25,213 nt of DNA from Kiritimatiellia bacterium (GTDB lineage Bacteria; Verrucomicrobiota; Kiritimatiellia; RFP12; UBA1067). Of this stretch, positions 1-5,951 are shown one piece after another. The notes beneath the pieces are model-generated. The model did not search any database, was not told the origin of the DNA, and saw nothing but the letters and a program-made list of their open reading frames with translations. The stretch spans positions 1 to 25,213 of the forward strand of contig JAFRBA010000260.1 in assembly GCA_017405115.1 (NCBI GenBank). The letters run 5' to 3'. Every line of letters starts with the position of its first letter. The first letter of the stretch is position 1. The position numbers were made by a program, and so were the translations under genes.

Positions 1-232
1 CGGGAGCCTTGCGGCCCCCTTTGACGCTCCGGCGATGCCGCCAGGCGCCTCATCCGGTATTAGCCGTCGTTTCCAACGGTTTTCCCCGTCCCAAGGGCAG
101 GTTGCCCACGTGTTCCTCCCCAATCCGCCACTCTCACGGCCAATTATTGCTAACCGGCCGATCCCGTTCGACTTGCATGCCTAATCCACGCTACCAGCGT
201 TCGTTCTGAGCCAGAATCAAACTCTCAGAAAA
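1..232 (-). rRNA. rrs: 16S ribosomal RNA, 5' part only
   Basis: This is the 5' end of a small-subunit rRNA gene read leftwards, continuing past the left edge. The universal 27F site (AGAGTTTGAT, then TGGCTCAG) is at about 203-225 on the minus strand, followed by AACGAACGCTGG and a GCATGCAAGTCGAAC block. The 5' end near 232 is estimated by counting back from AGAGTTTGAT as in E. coli. The 'GTGGATTAGGCATGCAAG' wording points to the PVC group and, in my judgement, to gut Kiritimatiellota. No protein-coding gene is supported here. Confidence 0.97.
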
Positions 233-249
233 AAACTTCGAGTTGCTTT

Positions 250-269
250 GGAGCCCCTCGCGGGACTCC
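250..269 (-). other. rRNA leader hairpin with GNRA loop
   Basis: On the minus strand GGAGTCCC pairs with GGGGCTCC (eight pairs, one G-U) around a GCGA tetraloop. It lies between the boxA-like site and the 16S 5' end. Such leader stems often take part in pre-rRNA folding or processing; that role here is inferred. Confidence 0.6.
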
Positions 270-307
270 GACCCTCTCACAAACATCTACTGTTTTCTCA
301 AACACCG

Positions 308-322
308 ATTGTCAAAGATCAA
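308..322 (-). promoter_or_regulatory. boxA-like rRNA antitermination site
   Basis: The minus strand reads TTGATCTTTGACAAT, close to E. coli rrn boxA (TGCTCTTTAACA), and lies between the rRNA promoter and the 16S 5' end, where NusB/S10 sites normally occur. The function is inferred from position and similarity. Confidence 0.6.
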
Positions 323-352
323 CGCCCGCCCCTTTCGCGGCGAACGGGGAAT

Positions 353-382
353 AGTATATCATAAAATCCGCATGGTGCGCAA
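353..382 (-). promoter_or_regulatory. rRNA operon promoter, TTGCGC-N18-TATACT
   Basis: On the minus strand a -35 box TTGCGC (377-382) is followed after 18 bp by a -10 box TATACT (353-358). It is about 120 bp upstream of the 16S 5' end and just past the kdgK terminator. The same -35 hexamer and spacing occur before the DUF4838 gene at the right end of the window. Confidence 0.65.
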
Positions 383-393
383 GGGGGTATTTT

Positions 394-427
394 AAAAAAA
401 TTTTGGCGGCGAAAAATCGCCGCCAAA
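394..427 (-). terminator. Intrinsic terminator after kdgK
   Basis: An 11-bp perfect stem (402-412 pairing with 417-427, TTTGGCGGCGA against TCGCCGCCAAA) with a 4-nt loop is followed on the minus strand by A and then seven T (394-401). It lies 25 bp past the kdgK stop and closes the operon before the rRNA promoter. A weaker AAACCC/GGGTTT hairpin (425-447) overlaps its base. Confidence 0.92.
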
Positions 428-452
428 CCCCTGAAAAATAAGGGTTTTTCGC

Positions 453-1481
453 TCATCGCTGGACTCGGCCGGTACCGTTGCCGGACGCAAGAGTCTCCAC
501 TTCCGCGACACTCACGTGGTTGAAGTCGAGTTCGATCGAGTGCTTCAGCGCGGATGCCGCGACCGCGAAGTCAATCGCCGCCTGCGGAGCCTTGCCGCCC
601 GCCGACAGCGCGTAGATGAGCCCGCCACCAAAGGAATCGCCGCCGCCCACGCGGTCCACGATGTGCAGCTTGTATTCCGTCGAGAAGTACGCCTTCTTCG
701 CCTTAGAGTCGTAGAGCATGCCGGCCCAGAGGTTGTCGGACGCCGAGAGGGAGGTGCGAAGCGTAATCGCGACCTTCCTGCATCCGAAGCGCCTTACCAA
801 CTGCTCGGCGACCGACACGTAGCCCGCCTTGTCGAGCTTGCCGCTCTCCACGTCGGACCCCTTGCCGACGATGCCGAAGACGTCGGCGGCGTCCGCCTCG
901 TTCGCGATGAGCACGTCGACGTACGGCACCAGCTTCGCCATGCACCTGCCGGCCTCGGCCTTCGTCCAGAGCTTGCCGCGGTAGTTGAGGTCGCAGCTGA
1001 CGGTGATGCGGTGCGCCTTGCAGTACTTGAGCGCGTCGAGGCAGATCGCCGGGCACTCCCCCCCGAGCGCCGGCGTGATGCCGGTGAAGTGGAACCACTT
1101 CGCGCCCCTGAGTATCTTCGCCCAGTCGAAGTCGCCGCGTTTCGCAAGCGCGATCGACGAGCCGGCGCGGTCGTACACGACCTTAGACGCGCGCTGCGAC
1201 GCCCCCTTCTCGGCGAAGTAAATGCCTAGCCTCGGACCGCCCCAGACGATGCAGGAGGTGTCCACCCCAAACCGCCTGACCTCGTTGCGCGCCGCGATCC
1301 CGAGTGGGTTTTCCGGAAGCTTCGTGACGAACGCGGCGTCAACGCCGTAGTTCGCGAGCGACACTGCGACGTTCGCTTCGCCTCCTGCGTACGAGACCTC
1401 GAACTTCTCCGCCTGTACGAACCTGCGGTATCCCTCCGGGTTGAGCCGCATCATGATTTCACCGAATGTCACTACCTTCAT
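453..1481 (-). CDS. kdgK: 2-keto-3-deoxygluconate kinase, PfkB family
   Basis: A cytoplasmic sugar kinase of 342 residues, the usual length for the family. It would phosphorylate 2-keto-3-deoxygluconate to KDPG with ATP, the step that feeds uronic-acid breakdown products into the Entner-Doudoroff aldolase. Seen: the N-terminal sugar-binding YAGGEANVAV (31-40), DLNYR (164-168) typical of KdgK, NEAD (194-197), and the PfkB signature DRVGGGDSFGGG (276-287) with catalytic Asp282. The ATG has a good AAAGGAG site 8 nt upstream. The gene overlaps the end of the metallophosphoesterase gene by 23 bp, so the two are probably co-transcribed and translationally linked, and a strong terminator follows. 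A related PfkB specificity (for example fructose or tagatose derivatives) cannot be excluded. Confidence 0.85.
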   Translation of the reverse strand: MKVVTFGEIMMRLNPEGYRRFVQAEKFEVSYAGGEANVAVSLANYGVDAAFVTKLPENPLGIAARNEVRRFGVDTSCIVWGGPRLGIYFAEKGASQRASKVVYDRAGSSIALAKRGDFDWAKILRGAKWFHFTGITPALGGECPAICLDALKYCKAHRITVSCDLNYRGKLWTKAEAGRCMAKLVPYVDVLIANEADAADVFGIVGKGSDVESGKLDKAGYVSVAEQLVRRFGCRKVAITLRTSLSASDNLWAGMLYDSKAKKAYFSTEYKLHIVDRVGGGDSFGGGLIYALSAGGKAPQAAIDFAVAASALKHSIELDFNHVSVAEVETLASGNGTGRVQR

Positions 1482-2592
1482 TTGAGTCTCCTTTCGTCTG
1501 TGGATCAGTCCGCCGCAGGACTATCAGTGATATCTCGGGCGGGTCGAAGAATCGGAACGGCAGCCCGGCCCACTGGCCGACCCCCGGGGAGACGTACAGG
1601 AATCCGCCGGGCATCCTGTAGGTCCCCCGCACGCGCCCTCCGTTTTTCAGCGAGACCAGAAAGCTCAGCCCCGGCGCGATGCCGCCGTGGGTGTGGCCGG
1701 AGAGCTGAAGCCTCGTTCCATGCAGCATGAAGTTCTCGAGGGCGCGATTGGGCTGATGCTCCAGCAGCACGCGGAACTCCCCGTTCGTCGCCGCGGCAAA
1801 CGCCTTGGCGACGTTGGGGAACACGTCGCCGTAGACGACGCACCCCGGGTCGTTCACGCCGCCGAGCGCCAGCGACCTGCGGGGGAACACGCACTCGTTC
1901 ACAAGAAACCTGAAGCCGTTCGCGTCGAACCATGCCCGCCACGCGGCGTAGTCCAGGAAGTATTCGTGGTTGCCGCGGACGGCGTACACGCCGTCGCGCG
2001 CGCGGAGGTCTCGCAACGGGGCCAGGTCGTCCGCCAGCTGCGCCACGTAGCCGTCCACGTAGTCCCCGGTAAGGCATATGAGGTCGGGGTCGCATGCGTT
2101 CACCCTCTCGACGATGCCGCGCGTGCGCCAGCCCCGCATCGACGCGCAGCAATGGAGGTCCGAAAGCTGCGCGATCCGGTATCCGTCGAGCTCCTCCGGA
2201 AGATCGGGATAGGCGAGCTCCACCTCGCGGACCGCCGGGAGCATGAGTCCGTTCGCCAAGCCCAGCGCAGCCAGCCCCCATGCAAGGACCGGCAGCACTA
2301 CGAGGCGGCCGCGGCGAACCCACCACACCAGGCTCAGCAGGAAAAGGAGGTAGAGCCCGGAGCACGCCCAGTCCCAGAACCAGAGCAGCCACTGCGGAAG
2401 GTCCGGGGCCCGGGCCGAGCCGCTGCCGAACGACGCATAGACGATGCCTCTTGAAGCGCATGCAAGAAGCACCATCGCCCATATCGCCTTGGCTCGCACG
2501 CCCACCCTCGACGGAAGGACGAATGTGAGCATCGTCAGCGCCGCGACGACGAGCGGGAAGAACTTCACGATGCTCTCGGTGCTGATCGTCAC
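1459..2592 (-). CDS. Membrane-anchored calcineurin-like metallophosphoesterase
   Basis: A 377-residue protein with about four N-terminal membrane segments (residues 1-120) and a YkuE/YaeI-like phosphoesterase domain. The two-metal site is complete: LSDLH (Asp145, His147), TGDYVD (Asp177), GNHE (207-210), His279 in EHQP, and GHTHGG (299-304). Relatives with this layout act on phosphoesters such as UDP-2,3-diacylglucosamine-type lipids or on unknown substrates; the substrate here is unknown. I chose the GTG at 2592 because it overlaps the rsgA stop as GTGA and has a perfect AGGAGG five bases upstream; an ATG 159 bp further up would lie inside rsgA and add low-complexity residues. The operon order rsgA-phosphoesterase-kdgK is tightly overlapped. 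Confidence 0.85.
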   Translation of the reverse strand: MTISTESIVKFFPLVVAALTMLTFVLPSRVGVRAKAIWAMVLLACASRGIVYASFGSGSARAPDLPQWLLWFWDWACSGLYLLFLLSLVWWVRRGRLVVLPVLAWGLAALGLANGLMLPAVREVELAYPDLPEELDGYRIAQLSDLHCCASMRGWRTRGIVERVNACDPDLICLTGDYVDGYVAQLADDLAPLRDLRARDGVYAVRGNHEYFLDYAAWRAWFDANGFRFLVNECVFPRRSLALGGVNDPGCVVYGDVFPNVAKAFAAATNGEFRVLLEHQPNRALENFMLHGTRLQLSGHTHGGIAPGLSFLVSLKNGGRVRGTYRMPGGFLYVSPGVGQWAGLPFRFFDPPEISLIVLRRTDPQTKGDSNEGSDIR

Positions 2593-3452
2593 TTCCGCCT
2601 CCTGTGCGTCGACTCGCCCTTCGCCTGCACCAGCTCCGCCTCGCCCACCTGTCCGATCTCGCGGATCCCGGGGGTGTCCAGGACCATCGCGCCCGACGGC
2701 AGCATGACGAGCTCGCGCACCGTCGTCGTGTGCCGTCCGCGTCCGCTCCACTCCTGTATCTCCTGCGTCGCCTGGATTTCCTCGCCGGCGAGCCGGTTCA
2801 CGAGCGTGGACTTGCCGACGCCCGAGGAGCCGACGAGCGCCAGCGTCCGCCCCGGGCGCGCATAGCCCTCGACCTGGTCCATGCCGGTGCCGTCCACGGA
2901 CGAGACGAGCAGCACGCGCGCGGCGTCGCCGACCTCGCGGCGAAGCTCGTCCAGCCGCGCCGCGTCCCCGTCGCGCAGAAGGTCGGCCTTGCTGACCACC
3001 ACCACCGGCTCCGCCTCGCCTATGTCCGCGGCGAGGTCGAGGTATCGGCGGACGCGGGCCAGCGAGAAGTCCTCGTTCGGCGACATCATCACGAACAGCG
3101 CGTCGAAGTTCACGGCAAGGGTCTGCGACTGCCGCCGGGCCGTGGGGTCCCTCCTGCCGAAGTGGGAGAACCGCGGCAAGACGTCCGTGATGAGCGACTC
3201 GCCGTGGTCGTTGTGGCGGAAGCGGACGAAGTCGCCGGTGATGGGCGTCAGGCTCTCGGCGTTGTGCGTGTCGGGACGGCAGTTCCTGTCGGCGAGCTTG
3301 CGGAACTTGAACACCGACTTCTTCTTGCGGGCCAGTATGACACCGTCTGCCTCGTTGCAGACGAGGCGGTAGTAGTCGCCGTGCGCACTTACGACGCGAC
3401 CGATGCCGGGCTCGACAGGATGCCGCCAGCCATATCGCTCAATTCGTGTCAT
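2589..3452 (-). CDS. rsgA: Ribosome small-subunit-dependent GTPase RsgA, lacking the zinc domain
   Basis: A circularly permuted GTPase that checks late 30S subunit assembly in the cytoplasm. Seen: an OB-fold-like N-terminus (about 15-95), then the G motifs in permuted order: G4 SKAD (154-157, usually NKxD), G1 GSSGVGKST (208-216), G3 DTPG (259-262). The protein has 287 residues and stops about 25 residues after G3. The usual C-terminal module of 60-80 residues with its Cys/His zinc site (C-x4/5-C-x-H-x5-C) is absent, and no such motif is seen in the other frames just downstream. It is either a natural short form or a truncated gene now ended by the coupled phosphoesterase start. The start ATG has no Shine-Dalgarno site but lies 8 nt after a TATAAT box. 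Confidence 0.88.
   Translation of the reverse strand: MTRIERYGWRHPVEPGIGRVVSAHGDYYRLVCNEADGVILARKKKSVFKFRKLADRNCRPDTHNAESLTPITGDFVRFRHNDHGESLITDVLPRFSHFGRRDPTARRQSQTLAVNFDALFVMMSPNEDFSLARVRRYLDLAADIGEAEPVVVVSKADLLRDGDAARLDELRREVGDAARVLLVSSVDGTGMDQVEGYARPGRTLALVGSSGVGKSTLVNRLAGEEIQATQEIQEWSGRGRHTTTVRELVMLPSGAMVLDTPGIREIGQVGEAELVQAKGESTHRRRK
2598..2603 (-). promoter_or_regulatory. Shine-Dalgarno site deciding the GTG start at 2592
   Basis: AGGAGG sits five bases before the GTG. It also encodes part of the Arg-rich tail (HRRRK) of RsgA, so the last residues of RsgA are dictated by the ribosome-binding site of the next gene. Confidence 0.8.
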
Positions 3453-3460
3453 TGGCTGGT

Positions 3461-3466
3461 ATTATA
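3461..3466 (-). promoter_or_regulatory. -10 box TATAAT 8 nt before the rsgA start
   Basis: The minus strand reads ATGGTATAATACC and then the rsgA ATG eight bases after TATAAT. Transcription would start at or next to the ATG, giving a leaderless message. No convincing -35 box is seen. The 78-bp gap 3453-3530 holds nothing else recognisable. Confidence 0.55.
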
Positions 3467-3530
3467 CCATAGACTCGCCGACTGCATCACATCGACCGTA
3501 TCACAAGGGACTGCCATTCTCTGCCCAATC

Positions 3531-5951
3531 TTATCTGCTTTCCCGCCATGCCGATGTTTGCACAAACCGAGACGAAAGAAGAGCTTCGGCCGCCGCGCCT
3601 GTCGCAAAGTACGGGGGCGGCGCGTCCCGGAACGGACGAAACTCGTCGTACCTCGTCTCGCAAGGCCGTCCAGGGGCAAGATAGATCGCGGTATCCGCCG
3701 GGTTCTCCGCGAATCGGCAGATCACGGACTCAAGGGTCTTGAGCCTGCATACCGGCCACGCCACTCCGGGAACTTCTTCGGGATGCACCGACACGCGGCC
3801 CTGCCCAACGGCATGCGAGCTGAAGCCTCGCTTCAAGTCGTCGACCGTCACAAGATGCGCCGGCCTAACCGACCACGGCAGCTCCCTCTCGTTGACGGCA
3901 ACTCCAGCCGCTTCGCGGTAGAACTCCACGATCCTGTGCCTCTGAGACGGGTCGTGCTTCGTGCGCACGCCCTGGTACGCGGCGGCGAAGTCAAACGATT
4001 CGCGTCTGCCCGCGATGCCCTCCGAGACGACGTCCCCAGGCAATATCCGCCCCACCGGAAGTATGTTCGGGAACGCCATCACGCCATGCTCGTTGAGCAG
4101 CACGTCCCCCGTGGCCTTGCCGGACCTCGCCTTGTCGGAATAGACTGCCTGCCAGTAGAGGACCGGCGACTTGCCGCCGCCAAGTCCGCCGGCCCTTCCC
4201 GGCTCCTCAAGCGCAGGCGCGGAGTCGGTCGCCGGGAGAATCGCGTATTTCATGGGGCCGAATCCGTCGTTGTTGTGGCCGACGATCACACGCCCGGTCG
4301 CGCTAGCCTTCCGTCCGACGACGAACGCAGTGCAGCCGTCCGCACCGTCCGCCGGCACGGCGCTTGACGGACTCATGCCCTTCGCCGTCGTCCGCACGAC
4401 CCCGTCGAGCTGCGGAACGCCGCGCTTCGCCTCCGTGACGCGCCATTTTCCGGACTCATCCTTCGCGTAGACGCCGGGATACGCCGCGATTGGCATATCG
4501 AGCTTCTTCTTTTTCCATCCAGCCTGAAGAGCGCTTGGCGCGATGCCTTTCTCGCGCCAGGCGATCAGAAGCCTGCGCGCCGATCCGCCGCTGGGCGTGC
4601 CAGTCATGATGCGCCCCTTCCCGCCGCCATGCGCACAGCCAGGTATGCAAAAGAGGCGAAACCAGCCCTTGACGGCATCTATTCCACCATATCGCTCGCA
4701 GACTCGCTCGTAGTAGTCTATGATCGGATTTGGCGGAACGGTCTGGTCCTCCCATCCGAGGGACATGATTATCTTCCCGCCTCGCGCCTTGAATGCGTCA
4801 AGATTCGGCGAACACGCATTGAGCTCCGGCGCACGTTCACGCAGGTACATGTCGATCTCGCTCCAGCCCACATTGGTCCACTTCGCGGCCGGGACGCCTT
4901 TCTCCATCATGTACTGGCGCAGAGAGACCAGTCCGTACCATTCCATGTTCCTGCCGAGGTACGAACCAGGGGCGTAGCCGTTGAAGTAGCATTTTCCGTC
5001 ATGCACAAGCGGCACATAAAGGGACCTTAGCCGCCGAAGCTTGTCGCCCTCGGCGAGCGAAGGCAGCTTCTTCGCCGCAAGTTCCAGAAAACCGTCCACC
5101 TCCTTTTCGTCAAAACGGGCGTCGGCGAGAACCTTGCCCGCGTAAGGTTTAGAATCGCATTTCGCCCTGTATTCCACTGCCGCGTCAGCCAGCACGCGCA
5201 TCTCATTCGTCGTGAACAGCAATCTGCCTTCGGCATCATGCGTCTGCCGCCGGAGATGCCATGCGGCGATTTCGTTCGCCGCGGCGTTGTTGTCGGGAAG
5301 GCTTATCAGGAGCCCGTCGTAGTCTTCTGGATATCGAATCGCCTCGCTCATCGCCTGACGTCCGCCGGTGGAACCGCCGGCGAAATAAGCCTTGTCCGGC
5401 GGACGACCGTAGAACGCCTCGACTATGCGCTTGCCGTAAACCGTCATCAGGTGCGTGGCGCGCCAGTGGAAGTCGCGCAGGACGGCGGGAGGCCACGTTA
5501 TGTCGCCAATTTGGACGCCACTGCCAGCAACGGAACTTGTTCCCAGGTCGGTCGTCACGGCGGCCGTGCCTGCAGCCACGTATCCGACCAGCGCACGAAT
5601 CGTTCCGGCCCTTCCGCTGTTGCCCTGCCCCCACATGCGACCGTCCCATCTCTCCGGCAACGGCAGCTCGGCCCGGCATCTGACGTCGCTGCCCTTCTCG
5701 GGCGACAGGGAGAAGTCAACGCGAACGAACGCGTCCTTGAGCTTGACGTTTTCCTTGGTCTCCGCCCGCCACATTTCGAGAGGATCGGATCCCTCGTCGT
5801 CCGCCTTGGCATGGAATGTGACCTTTATCGACGTCATCACGTCGTCCTTGACGTTCCTTACGCGCAAGAACCGTTGCTCAAGATCGTCAGACGCAAACGC
5901 GACAACTGAGCAGAAGACGGCTATCGCCGACAAAAGAAAGTTAAGCTTCAC
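3531..5951 (-). CDS. Secreted tannase/feruloyl-esterase-like hydrolase fused to a C69-type peptidase
   Basis: An 806-residue protein with an N-terminal signal peptide (hydrophobic LNFLLSAIAVFCSVVAFA). Residues about 90-500 form a tannase-family alpha/beta hydrolase with nucleophile Ser194 in GGSTGGRQ, Asp402 in WEDQTVPP and His441 in CAHGGG. The Cys that precedes the Ser in the classical CS-D-HC disulfide is Gly here. Residues from Cys540 onward match family C69 (Ntn-hydrolase, PepD-like): CTAFVVGRKAS...GHNND, LLNEHGVMAFPN (about 619-630), PWSVRPAHLVTVDDL, and a conserved C-terminal part. C69 enzymes need Cys as N-terminal residue after processing, so cutting at Gly539-Cys540 would split the protein in two. 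The GTG start overlaps the upstream stop as GTGA and follows GGGGAG by five bases. Substrates are unknown; an ester of an aromatic or acyl group is likely for the first half. Confidence 0.8.
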   Translation of the reverse strand: MKLNFLLSAIAVFCSVVAFASDDLEQRFLRVRNVKDDVMTSIKVTFHAKADDEGSDPLEMWRAETKENVKLKDAFVRVDFSLSPEKGSDVRCRAELPLPERWDGRMWGQGNSGRAGTIRALVGYVAAGTAAVTTDLGTSSVAGSGVQIGDITWPPAVLRDFHWRATHLMTVYGKRIVEAFYGRPPDKAYFAGGSTGGRQAMSEAIRYPEDYDGLLISLPDNNAAANEIAAWHLRRQTHDAEGRLLFTTNEMRVLADAAVEYRAKCDSKPYAGKVLADARFDEKEVDGFLELAAKKLPSLAEGDKLRRLRSLYVPLVHDGKCYFNGYAPGSYLGRNMEWYGLVSLRQYMMEKGVPAAKWTNVGWSEIDMYLRERAPELNACSPNLDAFKARGGKIIMSLGWEDQTVPPNPIIDYYERVCERYGGIDAVKGWFRLFCIPGCAHGGGKGRIMTGTPSGGSARRLLIAWREKGIAPSALQAGWKKKKLDMPIAAYPGVYAKDESGKWRVTEAKRGVPQLDGVVRTTAKGMSPSSAVPADGADGCTAFVVGRKASATGRVIVGHNNDGFGPMKYAILPATDSAPALEEPGRAGGLGGGKSPVLYWQAVYSDKARSGKATGDVLLNEHGVMAFPNILPVGRILPGDVVSEGIAGRRESFDFAAAYQGVRTKHDPSQRHRIVEFYREAAGVAVNERELPWSVRPAHLVTVDDLKRGFSSHAVGQGRVSVHPEEVPGVAWPVCRLKTLESVICRFAENPADTAIYLAPGRPCETRYDEFRPFRDAPPPYFATGAAAEALLSSRFVQTSAWRESR

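Noticed and set aside
9..209. Small plus-strand open frame at the left edge
   Set aside because: It lies wholly inside the 16S rRNA gene.
425..447. Second hairpin AAACCC/GGGTTT beside the kdgK terminator, as an attenuator
   Set aside because: It is weak, shares bases with the strong terminator and lies after the last gene, so no regulated gene follows before the rRNA promoter.
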